Source: CAYUYV01 sp964561475 (GTDB taxonomy: Bacteria; Pseudomonadota; Alphaproteobacteria; JAJFIK01). Taken from it: DNA of 64,000 bases. Positions 35,562 to 42,924 of this stretch are shown here, one piece after another. Within the stretch, counting starts at the first letter, position 1. Every line of letters begins with the position of its first letter. The stretch is taken from the NCBI GenBank assembly GCA_964561475.1, contig CAZLPU010000004.1, positions 1 through 64,000 on the forward strand, in the 5' to 3' direction. The notes beneath the pieces were generated by a model that saw only the letters and a program-made list of their open reading frames with translations, was not told the origin of the DNA and ran no database searches. The position numbers and the translations under genes were made by a program.

Positions 35562-36674
35562 TCAATTGGTGGCGGTGAACGCGTCCACCCGGCCCTTGGC
35601 GTTCCAGGCAACCGAAGAGAAGAAAAGGGGGATGTCGTAGAAATGATAGTCCCCTTCCCGAAGCAGGACCGGATCGAACCCCCGCAGCCGGACCCGTGAC
35701 ACCAGCAAAGCGCCCTGGGCACACCGGGCGCCGACAACGCCGGGAATGGGCGTGCCCCGGGGGGAGGGATCCACCACCAGAGGCAGGGTGCCCGGATTAT
35801 GGATATCGGGCACCGCCACGCCGCCGGCCTGCCAGCTCAAGGGATTGACGCAGAGCCGTTCGCCTTCCGCAGCCTGGTAGTGGACCACTCCGTCCTGAGT
35901 TGAGGCATCCCGCAGCCGCTGGCCCGCATAATAATCCGTATGCTCCTGTTCCGCGAGACTGGTCCACCCGACGGCGCAGCCGGTCTGGTCGGCGGTACGG
36001 CACACGGGCAGGATTGCCTCGACCCGTGCCTTTGGAACGCCGAGGCCCACCAGATAGACCGCCGCGATCTCCTCTAGCACCGGGCTGTCTTTCAGACGGG
36101 TTTCCAGAAGCCGCAGGAGATGGCGCGCACCCTGGCCATGGCCGGCAAGCACAAGGGGCCTCCCGGCGGTCCGCTGGGCCATGAACCAGTCGAAGGCCCG
36201 TGCCACATCCCCGTAGGCAAGATCCAGGGCCGCCGCTCCATCCGTGTCCGGCTCGACCGTGGCCACGTGATTGGCCTGGCGGTAACGCGGGGCATAGACC
36301 GAACAACAATCCTGGAACGCGCTGGCATGGTGTTTGATGGCGCCGTAGTCCACCCGGTCCCGGCTGATCGGTTCATCCAGGGGAGCATTCCAGCCCCGCC
36401 GGTCGAAATAGGTGGTGGTGTGCACAAAAAACGCATCCGCCGGGCGTGCCTCACTGTCTGAGGCAGGGCGGGCGGCCCAGGCATCGTCCCGGCTGTAATC
36501 CGGTGCGGCCGGCGCAGGGGTGTCGGCAAACCGGTCCGGCGGCGTGACCGCGTAGATCAGCAGGCTCTCCCCATGGCGGATGGCCAGGGCGATCCCCAAC
36601 AGCAACAGCATCACCACTGCCGCGACACAATAAATGACAATCCGCGCCGTTGAATTGGTTCTCAGCACACTCAT
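35562..36674 (-). CDS. DUF3089 family protein (alpha/beta hydrolase-like) lacking the nucleophile serine
   Basis: A 370-residue protein with an N-terminal membrane anchor (residues 12-32). The body has ADAFFVHTTTYFDR, then the oxyanion/nucleophile-elbow region LVLAGHGQGARHLLRLL and AAVYLVGLGVP, which match DUF3089. In this family the elbow is normally GHSQG; here residue 180 is Gly, so the usual catalytic serine is absent. The protein may be a non-catalytic relative or use other chemistry. The rest looks intact with no frameshift. It ends at the bidirectional terminator. Confidence 0.85.
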   Translation of the reverse strand: MSVLRTNSTARIVIYCVAAVVMLLLLGIALAIRHGESLLIYAVTPPDRFADTPAPAAPDYSRDDAWAARPASDSEARPADAFFVHTTTYFDRRGWNAPLDEPISRDRVDYGAIKHHASAFQDCCSVYAPRYRQANHVATVEPDTDGAAALDLAYGDVARAFDWFMAQRTAGRPLVLAGHGQGARHLLRLLETRLKDSPVLEEIAAVYLVGLGVPKARVEAILPVCRTADQTGCAVGWTSLAEQEHTDYYAGQRLRDASTQDGVVHYQAAEGERLCVNPLSWQAGGVAVPDIHNPGTLPLVVDPSPRGTPIPGVVGARCAQGALLVSRVRLRGFDPVLLREGDYHFYDIPLFFSSVAWNAKGRVDAFTATN

Positions 36675-36714
36675 GATCCGGATGCTCTTCCTTTGACGAA
36701 TTGTATCGCCGCCC

Positions 36715-37083
36715 TCACGCCAGGGCGTCCTTCAGGCCCGAATAGCGGGGCTGGTCGATGGAAACCTTGTCGATGGCCGTGGCCCTGAGATGATCCGCCA
36801 GACCCGGATGATCCAAGGATATGGTTCCCTCACGGATACCCATGGCCAGGGCCCGGTTCAGGCTCTCCAGGTCCCCTGCCTGGCCCAGCAGATCCGCAAG
36901 CCGCTGACCCTCCCGCGCCCGGGCGCCGGGTCCCTGGTCCAGTTCCCGCTCCAGAATCGCCAGGACATTCATGGCGACCCGGGCGTGAAACGCGGTGTGG
37001 CCGGACAGAGCGGGCGCAATGCTCGTTTCCATGAATTCCCGCACGGCGGTGGCAAGTTCGGCAGCAGACGGAGCATCCTGCAT
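36715..37083 (-). CDS. DUF6285 domain protein
   Basis: A 122-residue, mainly helical protein. I recall DUF6285 as a small partner encoded next to APH-like kinases and acyl-CoA dehydrogenases; the match here is by overall pattern (ELATAVREFMETSIAPAL, then HARVAMNVLAILERELDQGP). It lies 30 bp downstream of the APH-like gene on the same strand, so they form an operon. Function unknown, likely a helper for the acyl-CoA pathway. Confidence 0.8.
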   Translation of the reverse strand: MQDAPSAAELATAVREFMETSIAPALSGHTAFHARVAMNVLAILERELDQGPGARAREGQRLADLLGQAGDLESLNRALAMGIREGTISLDHPGLADHLRATAIDKVSIDQPRYSGLKDALA

Positions 37084-37113
37084 GGCTCATTCCTTTTCAG
37101 GCCGGTGGCGCAG

Positions 37114-38172
37114 TCACGCCTTGGGCAAAAGCAGGTTCACGAGATCGATTTCCGTCTCCGATGTCCGGCGCCCGATGGCCGCCCGTTCCACGGTCCGGAC
37201 CGCTCCGGTGCGGAAGCTGTTGACCATGGACATGCATATGATCCCCCATTTCAGGGTCCCAAAGACGATCCAGAACCTGACCCGATCCCTGTCGGCGGTG
37301 CCTCCGTGGGCTTCATAACCGGCAATCAGGTCATCCAGATCACCGAAGCCGCCGACGATCTTGTGGCTGTTTCCAAAACGCCACGAATTGATACAGATCC
37401 ATCCGAGATCCTCCATGGGATCCCCCAGATGGGTGAGTTCCCAGTCGAGAACCGCCCGCACCCCGTCGGTCCCGATCATCAGATTGCCGTTGCGAAAGTC
37501 CCCGTGGACGAGCTGCGCCGCCCCAGTGTCCGACGGCAGGTGTTCCCTCAGCCACGCAAACGCATACTCGAACATAGGTTTGGGCTCGGCATAGTCATTG
37601 TAGATCTCGAAATAGCGCTGCCATTGGTCGCGCGCCGTGGCGGTGTCCAGATCCGGCAGCCCCTCCAGGGGCACTGCGTGGATTCGGGCCAGGGTGGCGC
37701 CGCACTGCCAGGCCAGAACCTCCCGCGCCTGGGCAAATTCTGGATCCCGCAGAATCTTGCGGGGAATGGTCTCTCCCGCAACGCGGGTCATGACATAGGC
37801 CGGGCCCAGCCCGTCTTCCATCGCCATGACATAGGGCACCCCGGGCACCGCCACACCATGGTCCGCGCACCGGCGGATGATGGCTGCTTCCCGGGCAAGC
37901 CCGGCACTGGTGCCCATATCCGAACCCTGATCGGCGCTGACATCCTTGCCCCCCGGCGCCCGGCGCAGGATCAGGCCCGTGGGCTCCCCGGAGTCGGTGA
38001 GGCAGTCGAAGGACCAAGTCTCCTGGCTGGCGCCGCCGGACAGACGCTTCAAGTTTTCGATGGTCTGGCCCCCATCGATAATCCGCCCGGCGAGACGCTG
38101 AAGCATGGCTTTGACATGGGCCATTTCCGCCGCCGGATCCCTTGGGGTCTGGTCATGGGAGGGTTCGGTCAT
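37114..38172 (-). CDS. APH-like phosphotransferase (ACAD10/11 kinase-domain type)
   Basis: A 352-residue kinase of the aminoglycoside-phosphotransferase fold. The catalytic loop LVHGDFRNGNLMI with its HGD motif and the metal-binding AVLDWELTHLGDP are intact. In mitochondrial ACAD10/11 this domain phosphorylates 4-hydroxyacyl-CoA so that the dehydrogenase domain can remove the phosphate; a separate ACAD gene sits at 18.8 kb here. ATG 38172 has GGAGGAG upstream; an outer in-frame start at 38256 does not. Confidence 0.92.
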   Translation of the reverse strand: MTEPSHDQTPRDPAAEMAHVKAMLQRLAGRIIDGGQTIENLKRLSGGASQETWSFDCLTDSGEPTGLILRRAPGGKDVSADQGSDMGTSAGLAREAAIIRRCADHGVAVPGVPYVMAMEDGLGPAYVMTRVAGETIPRKILRDPEFAQAREVLAWQCGATLARIHAVPLEGLPDLDTATARDQWQRYFEIYNDYAEPKPMFEYAFAWLREHLPSDTGAAQLVHGDFRNGNLMIGTDGVRAVLDWELTHLGDPMEDLGWICINSWRFGNSHKIVGGFGDLDDLIAGYEAHGGTADRDRVRFWIVFGTLKWGIICMSMVNSFRTGAVRTVERAAIGRRTSETEIDLVNLLLPKA

Positions 38173-38570
38173 GGGATGGTGTCTCCTCCAGCCGGTTGTC
38201 CGGCCCTTATCGTGAGTCTCTTTTGGCAACGGGGCCGGTCGTGTTTTGAATTTCACGCCCTGGCATGGCCCATATTATACAATGCCCCTGGAGACACCGG
38301 GCGACACACCTTTTCTGCCCACCATGGGGCCTTCGGGGCGTGCCGTGGACCGACCGGCGCCAGGCTCCGGCCGTGGAGCCGCCTGCCCAATCCCTCGATT
38401 GTGAAAACGCGCGAAAGATTGAGGGCTCATAAGCCCGATTGAGGGTACATAGGCTTGGGCGTGGGACGCAGGGCGGATAAGGTGCACAGGATCAAGGCCG
38501 ATGCATGGGTCCGGATCAGGCTTGGGAGCGCAATGGCCCTGAGCGGCGAGGTGAGTGTGGAGGTACAACC
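38173..38570. other. Divergent intergenic region with a 20-bp direct repeat
   Basis: 398 bp between the APH-like and DUF502 genes, with no supported gene. Two adjacent repeats start GATTGAGGG (38417-38436 and 38437-38456). The first contains the small hairpin GGGCT-CATA-AGCCC. The 12-mer TTGAGGGCTCAT also occurs at the 15.2 kb terminator. Confidence 0.55.
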
Positions 38571-39551
38571 GTGAACGAGAGCAGTCATCCCCGGGAGCCT
38601 GGACAGGGTGACGCCGGCGAACACGGAACTTCCCGCTACTGGCAGCGGCTTTTCAACATCCGCGCCTATTTCCTGACCGGCCTTGTGGTTGCCGCGCCTA
38701 TCACGATCACAATTTTCCTGACCTATACCTTCATCACTGTGGTGGACGACTGGGTGGAGCGCATTCTGCCGCCCCGCTACGACCCGTCCACCTATCTGCC
38801 GTTCAGTGTTCCCGGCCTTGGGGTCATCATCGTCTTCGTCGCCCTGGTTCTGTTGGGCGCTTTCACTGCGAATGTCTTCGGACGCACGCTTCTGCGCCTT
38901 GGGGAGAGCATTTTCCACTCAACCCCCATTGTCCGAACGGTCTATATGACCTTGAAGCAAATCTTCGAGACGGTCGCGTCCCAGAGCGCCTCTTCCTTCA
39001 AGCAGGTGGCGCTGATCGAATATCCCCGCAAAGGGATCTGGGCCATCGCCTTCGTGACCAGCGAGACACGGGGACAGATTTCCCAGCGGCTCACGGAACT
39101 TGGCGAGCATGATCCCGTCGCCCTGTTCCTGCCCACTACCCCGAACCCGACCTCCGGCTTTCTCCTTTATGTCCCCCGCAAGGATGTGATCCTTCTGGAC
39201 ATGACCGTGGAGCAGGGGGCGAAACTGGTGATCTCCGCAGGGCTCGTGGATACCCTGCCCGAGGCGGATACGCCCCTGGCTTGGGGCAACGGTCGGCAGA
39301 ACGGCAAATTCAACGGCAATATCCGCCCCGCCAATGGTCAGCCCCAAAACGAATCCCATTCCGGCGGGTCTGTTCACGGCGGCTCGGGCCATCAAGGGGC
39401 CGTCCCGAATGGTCAGGGCAAGAACGGCAAACCGGTGGAAAGCACGCGCCCGGACGGTCCACCGACCCCCGGCGCCCCCAATCATTCCGCGCCGCCCAAG
39501 CCCGATACGGTCTTTCCCCTCCGTCGCCCGGAAAAGGAAGGCCAGAAGTAA
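38571..39551 (+). CDS. DUF502 membrane protein
   Basis: A 326-residue protein. Two transmembrane segments (YFLTGLVVAAPITITIFL and VPGLGVIIVFVALVLLGAF) are followed by the family core RLGESIFHSTPIVRTVY and FVTSETRGQ, typical of DUF502. The last 90 residues are a low-complexity, G/N/P/H-rich tail not seen in most family members. The GTG at 38571 is set by GGAGG 9 nt upstream. In alphaproteobacteria DUF502 genes are commonly near recG, as here before the transposon insertion. Function unknown. Confidence 0.92.
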   Translation: MNESSHPREPGQGDAGEHGTSRYWQRLFNIRAYFLTGLVVAAPITITIFLTYTFITVVDDWVERILPPRYDPSTYLPFSVPGLGVIIVFVALVLLGAFTANVFGRTLLRLGESIFHSTPIVRTVYMTLKQIFETVASQSASSFKQVALIEYPRKGIWAIAFVTSETRGQISQRLTELGEHDPVALFLPTTPNPTSGFLLYVPRKDVILLDMTVEQGAKLVISAGLVDTLPEADTPLAWGNGRQNGKFNGNIRPANGQPQNESHSGGSVHGGSGHQGAVPNGQGKNGKPVESTRPDGPPTPGAPNHSAPPKPDTVFPLRRPEKEGQK

Positions 39552-39601
39552 TCGGCTCAGGCTCTCTCACGGACCGGCCCGCGCCTTGTCGGAATGCGGG
39601 G

Positions 39602-40231
39602 TCAGGTGTCGCCGAAGGCCAGTTTCAGGGCATAGGCCCGGATCCCTTCCGGCCAGTGCACGGTCTCCCGTTCCACCCCCGTCCGGTCATCGGCGAACAG
39701 GGCCCGGCCCGCTTCCTCAAAACCCGGAAGATCTCCCGCCATGGCGGACATGAACCGGTTGGCCCGCTCATGGGCCTGGGCGCGTCGGCGTTTGGGATCA
39801 TCCGCCCGCCGGGCCGCTTCCACCAGTTTGCGCAAAGTCACCGATGCGCCGCCGGGTTGGGCGGACAGCCAGTCCCAATGGCGGGGCAGCAGGGTGACTT
39901 CCCTGGCCACGACGCCGAGCCGGGGCCGCCCCCGTCCCCTGGCCGAGCCGGAAAGTGCGGGCTCCTCTTTAGACGGAATGTCATAGCGCGCCCGGATTTC
40001 GCTCTCTCCGCCCCGCAAATCCAGGTCCACGACCCGGCCGGTGGCATCATCGAATACGAGAACAGTGGGGGCGTGTTCCTCACCAGACTGGGCGTTCACT
40101 GCCAGAGCAACATCGGCAGGGGCACCAGCCGCAAGACGGGTTTGTCCGGTAAAGGCCGTCCAGGCAGGGGTCGTTGAGGCAGGGGCTGGCCGGTCAGGGG
40201 CTGGCTGGTCAGGATCAAAGTCGTCGGTCAT
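39602..40231 (-). CDS. DUF2239 family protein
   Basis: A 209-residue soluble protein. After an N-terminal Pro/Asp-rich leader, TAFTGQTRLAAGAPADVALAV and a central RGRGRPRLGVVAREVTLLPRHWDWL are the DUF2239 hallmarks. The Arg-rich central segment and HERANRFMSAMAGDLPGFEEA suggest nucleic-acid contact, but the role is unknown. ATG 40231 has GGAGA 7 nt upstream. It has its own promoter with two ACCCGGGT palindromes. Before the transposon inserted, recG ended directly upstream on the same strand. Confidence 0.88.
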   Translation of the reverse strand: MTDDFDPDQPAPDRPAPASTTPAWTAFTGQTRLAAGAPADVALAVNAQSGEEHAPTVLVFDDATGRVVDLDLRGGESEIRARYDIPSKEEPALSGSARGRGRPRLGVVAREVTLLPRHWDWLSAQPGGASVTLRKLVEAARRADDPKRRRAQAHERANRFMSAMAGDLPGFEEAGRALFADDRTGVERETVHWPEGIRAYALKLAFGDT

Positions 40232-40257
40232 GGCAGTCTCCAATCACACGGAGCTGC

Positions 40258-40299
40258 TTTATACCCGGGTTAAAATCACTCGGTCAATAACACCCGGGT
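40258..40299 (-). promoter_or_regulatory. Promoter of the DUF2239 gene with two ACCCGGGT operator-like boxes
   Basis: On the minus strand TTGACC (40282-40287) and TATAAA (40258-40263) are 18 bp apart, a good sigma-70-type promoter. The 8-bp palindrome ACCCGGGT overlaps the -10 edge and spacer (40263-40270) and occurs again upstream of -35 (40292-40299); the two are 29 bp apart and both are followed by an A/T tract. This arrangement suggests repression by a dimeric regulator. Confidence 0.65.
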
Positions 40300-40307
40300 A
40301 AAATTTA
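40300..40307. repeat. Target-site duplication, left copy
   Basis: AAAATTTA, repeated at 42917-42924 on the other side of the transposon. Length 8 bp and A/T-rich, as known for IS1595-family insertions. Confidence 0.85.
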
Positions 40308-40333
40308 AGCGATTATGTATCTTGCAAACCCGG
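40308..40333 (+). repeat. Left terminal inverted repeat
   Basis: Begins AGCGATTATGTATCTTGC and continues AAACCCGG; pairs with the right end with about four mismatches. Confidence 0.88.
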
Positions 40334-40375
40334 TGAATAGGGCTTATATCATTGGTACGGAAATGGAGCCGTGCC

Positions 40376-41314
40376 ATGAGCATTCTAAGCAAACCCTACT
40401 TTCACGATGAGCAAGCCGCTTTCGATTTCCTGAAAGGCGTGATTTGGCCTGAAGGTCCGCACTGCCCTCATTGTGGAGCGTTTGACCGTATCAGCAAGAT
40501 CAAGCCGAACCCGGAGAAACGGGTGCGCTTCGGCCTGCATAAGTGCGGCCACTGCAAAAAGCAGTTCACGGCGAAAGTGGGCACGGTGTTCGAGCACGCT
40601 CGCATCCCGCTCCATAAGATGCTGCAAGCCGTCTATCTGATGACGAGCAGCAAGAAGGGCATCAGTGCTCACCAGCTTCATCGGGTCCTGGAAATTCAAT
40701 ACAAGTCCGCATGGTTCCTGGCGCACCGTATTCGCGAGGCTATGCGCTCCGGCGATCTGGCCCCGTTCGGCAGTGGTGGCGGCTTTGTCGAGGTTGATGA
40801 AACCTTCATCGGTCACGACAAGACCATCAAGCCGCGCAAGTCCAAGAAAGGCCGTGGCGTTGCTCAGAAGCACAAGATCCTGGCCCTTGTGGATCGCGAG
40901 ACGGGCCGGGCACGCACTATGGTCGTGGACGATCTGAAAGCGACCACTCTTGCGCCTCTCGTTCGCGAGAACGTGGCACGTGAGGCATTCTTGATGACGG
41001 ATGAGGCAGCCTGCTACACGCGGGTTGGCCGTGAGTTCGCCGGTCATGGTGTCGTGCGCCACAATATCGGCGAATATGGTCGCGGCGAAGAGCACACCAA
41101 CACGATTGAAGGCTTCTTCAGTATCTTTAAGCGCGGTATGAAAGGTGTTTACCAACACTGCGCTAAAAAGCACCTGCACCGCTATACGGCAGAATTTGAG
41201 TTTCGTTACAACAGCCGCGAAGCTAATGGCTTCAATGACTTAGCGCGTACCACGATGGCGTTACGCGGTTTGAGTGGCAAAAGGCTTCTTTACCGGGACT
41301 CACAGGGCGCGTAG
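40376..41314 (+). CDS. IS1595-family transposase (ISXO2-like)
   Basis: A 312-residue transposase. An N-terminal zinc ribbon has Cys30, Cys33, Cys57 and Cys60 (CPHC and CGHC). The ISXO2-like catalytic domain shows GFVEVDETFIGHD, FLMTDEAACY and EEHTNTIEGFFSIFKRGMKG, giving the D-D-N/E triad of this group. ATG 40376 has a GGAG ribosome site. The reading frame is complete, with no stop or frameshift, so the enzyme may be functional. It is the first gene of the element; the passenger operon starts 26 bp further on. Confidence 0.95.
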   Translation: MSILSKPYFHDEQAAFDFLKGVIWPEGPHCPHCGAFDRISKIKPNPEKRVRFGLHKCGHCKKQFTAKVGTVFEHARIPLHKMLQAVYLMTSSKKGISAHQLHRVLEIQYKSAWFLAHRIREAMRSGDLAPFGSGGGFVEVDETFIGHDKTIKPRKSKKGRGVAQKHKILALVDRETGRARTMVVDDLKATTLAPLVRENVAREAFLMTDEAACYTRVGREFAGHGVVRHNIGEYGRGEEHTNTIEGFFSIFKRGMKGVYQHCAKKHLHRYTAEFEFRYNSREANGFNDLARTTMALRGLSGKRLLYRDSQGA

Positions 41315-41340
41315 ATTCTAACGCGTTGGAGGCGCGTGAG

Positions 41341-42147
41341 ATGTTGAGCAAACCGGAAAAAATAAAAATCAAGCTGTATGGGCTTGGCCATGAGAAAAGT
41401 GGTCAGGTACGAGCAGATGTGTTTGCCGATAAGATTAGTAGCTTGGTGAGGGGCTTAAGGGCCGCTGACAAGTTACTCCATGGATATAAGTCCATGGAGT
41501 ACTTGATATCTGATCTAAAATACGGCAGCGCCGAGGCCGCACTGGTTGAATATGAATACAATGTGAAAAATCCTGCTCAACAATCCGCAGTAAGCTGCTA
41601 TCGGCGAGTGACAGAGAGCTTGCTGGGCGGCGCGCGCATAAAGAATGCGGGTGAGCTTGCAGTAGTTAGAACTATTGTAGAAATCGCGTCCGGAGTAGAT
41701 AAAAAATTCTCTCACGGTGAGCTGCAATATGAAGAAGATAATGTAATCCGCATAGATGGTTATCTTCGGAAAAAAGCCTTTGACTGCATTAGAGAGAGCG
41801 AAAAAGAGGAGTTGGATTACCCTAGATACCAAGGCGCTGCCTTTGGAACATTTAAGGGAGTTCTCAAGGCTATTGATTTGCGCGGGCAGGTGGCTAGTGC
41901 ATACTTGATTTTAAGCGCTGGTGGCATTGAGTTGGACTGCGTTTGCAGCGCGATTCCTGCTGAAGATTTGGGGGCTGCGCTGGACAAGAGAGTCGTCGTG
42001 CGCGGGAAAGCGATATACAACGGCTTTGATGGTTTGCCTGAGCGACTCGACATCAGGAAGATTGACATCCTCAAAACTGATGCTGACCTTGCCAAGTGGG
42101 CTGGCACATTTCGTTTTGATCCCAACACTGAAGAAGATACGTGGTAG
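41341..42147 (+). CDS. Passenger protein of unknown family, possible OB-like C-terminal domain
   Basis: A 268-residue soluble protein. GGAGG lies 8 nt before ATG 41341, excluding an upstream in-frame start at 41326. The N-terminal half is alpha/beta with many Lys/Glu and no family I recognise. The C-terminal half, from GTFKGVLKAIDLRGQ through IELDCVCSAIPAEDLGAALDKRVVVRGKAIYNG to IRKIDIL, reads as a five-strand beta pattern (G-V-D / D-C-x / V-V-V-x-G) resembling an OB or tRNA-anti type fold; this is inference. The 3' end overlaps the PIN gene by 7 bp, so translation is coupled. Codons are much less GC-rich than in flanking genes. Confidence 0.75.
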   Translation: MLSKPEKIKIKLYGLGHEKSGQVRADVFADKISSLVRGLRAADKLLHGYKSMEYLISDLKYGSAEAALVEYEYNVKNPAQQSAVSCYRRVTESLLGGARIKNAGELAVVRTIVEIASGVDKKFSHGELQYEEDNVIRIDGYLRKKAFDCIRESEKEELDYPRYQGAAFGTFKGVLKAIDLRGQVASAYLILSAGGIELDCVCSAIPAEDLGAALDKRVVVRGKAIYNGFDGLPERLDIRKIDILKTDADLAKWAGTFRFDPNTEEDTW

Positions 42148-42716
42148 ATGAGCCTCAAAATTTGGTCTGGGATTCTTGTGTGTTCATCGCATTGTTGAAC
42201 GACCAATCCGATGCGTATGATGTACGGAGCATACGCACCTATCTTGATGAGGCGGCACGACCCAACGGACACCAGATTTTTACGAGTAGCATTGCGTTTG
42301 CTGAGGTCACTAAAGCGAAGCTATTTAAGCCAGGTGTCGGCAGCTTTGACGAGTTTGTTCGAGACTTTGAGGGGCAGATAAACATCGTGGCAGCCGATCC
42401 TATTGTTTGCCAGCGAGCGGGTGCGCTCAAGGACTTGGCATATAAGAAGGGCGCAACAACCAAACGAGTGCTCACCACAGGTGATGCAATTATGTTGGCA
42501 ACGGCGCTTGAGCTTCAGGACACTTATGGCGTCACTGTCAATGCGTTCCATACCTTCGACAATGGCAATGGCCCGAGAGGTCCTGAGGGAAAAGGTGTGC
42601 CATTGCTGACTTATGAGACATGGTGTGAGGGCATTGAAACAAATCCGTTAGCCAAACAAGTGATGGAACTCAACCGGTGCAAGCCAATCCACCCATCGCC
42701 TGGGTTATCGCTATGA
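42141..42716 (+). CDS. PIN-domain protein (VapC-like nuclease)
   Basis: A 191-residue PIN domain. The four acidic residues fit well: Asp11 (LVWDSCVFIALL), Glu55 (SSIAFAEV), Asp115 (TTGDAIMLATA) and Asp140 (FHTFDNG). PIN domains cut RNA with Mg2+; in VapBC pairs the preceding gene is an antitoxin, and here a 268-residue protein sits in that place. GTG 42141 overlaps the upstream stop (TAG 42145-42147), and an ATGA overlap joins it to the next gene. It is longer than VapC (about 130), with 45 extra C-terminal residues. Toxin function is inferred, not shown. Confidence 0.88.
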   Translation: MVDEPQNLVWDSCVFIALLNDQSDAYDVRSIRTYLDEAARPNGHQIFTSSIAFAEVTKAKLFKPGVGSFDEFVRDFEGQINIVAADPIVCQRAGALKDLAYKKGATTKRVLTTGDAIMLATALELQDTYGVTVNAFHTFDNGNGPRGPEGKGVPLLTYETWCEGIETNPLAKQVMELNRCKPIHPSPGLSL

Positions 42717-42865
42717 AGGCCAATAATAGTCAGGCGGATAAATTCAAGCAGGCTGCGAAAGAGCTTGAATGCGAAGAGAGTGAGGCGTCGTTTGAGGAAC
42801 GATTGCGACGCGTCGCGAAGCAGAAGCCGAAAGGCGAGGACGATAAGGAAGAGCCCGGCCAGTGA
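42713..42865 (+). CDS. 50-residue charged small protein, third passenger gene
   Basis: An ATG at 42713 overlaps the PIN stop in ATGA. The product is rich in Lys/Glu (KFKQAAKELECEESEASFEE, then LRRVAKQKPKG) and acidic at the end, so it may be a helical partner, possibly an antitoxin or an RNA/protein-binding accessory factor. No family recognised. Its stop codon lies inside the loop of the element's terminator, so the frame fits the transposon's architecture. Confidence 0.6.
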   Translation: MKANNSQADKFKQAAKELECEESEASFEERLRRVAKQKPKGEDDKEEPGQ

Positions 42866-42877
42866 GCCGGGCTTTTT
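42852..42877 (+). terminator. Intrinsic terminator of the transposon operon
   Basis: AGCCCGGC (42852-42859) pairs with GCCGGGCT (42866-42873), followed by TTTTA. The loop holds the stop codon of the 50-residue gene. It limits readthrough into recG's antisense strand. Confidence 0.92.
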
Positions 42878-42890
42878 AGTGGGCGATCAA

Positions 42891-42916
42891 GCGGGTTTGC
42901 AAACTACATAATCGCC
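42891..42916 (-). repeat. Right terminal inverted repeat
   Basis: On the minus strand it begins GGCGATTATGTAGTTTGC and continues AAACCCGC, matching the left end. Confidence 0.88.
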
Positions 42917-42924
42917 AAAATTTA
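42917..42924. repeat. Target-site duplication, right copy
   Basis: AAAATTTA; its last three bases are the recG stop codon on the minus strand. Confidence 0.85.

Larger units (their letters stand above)
40308..42916 (+). mobile_element. IS1595-family transposon with a three-gene passenger operon
   Basis: 2609 bp bounded by imperfect inverted repeats of about 26 bp (40308-40333 and 42891-42916). Shared blocks are GCGATTATGTA and TTGCAAACCCG, and the ends are flanked by AAAATTTA duplications. It contains a transposase and three overlapping passenger genes on the same strand, then a terminator. Its GC content is clearly lower than the chromosome's, especially over the passenger genes. The ends, duplication and transposase are all intact, so the insertion looks recent and possibly active. 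Confidence 0.92.
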
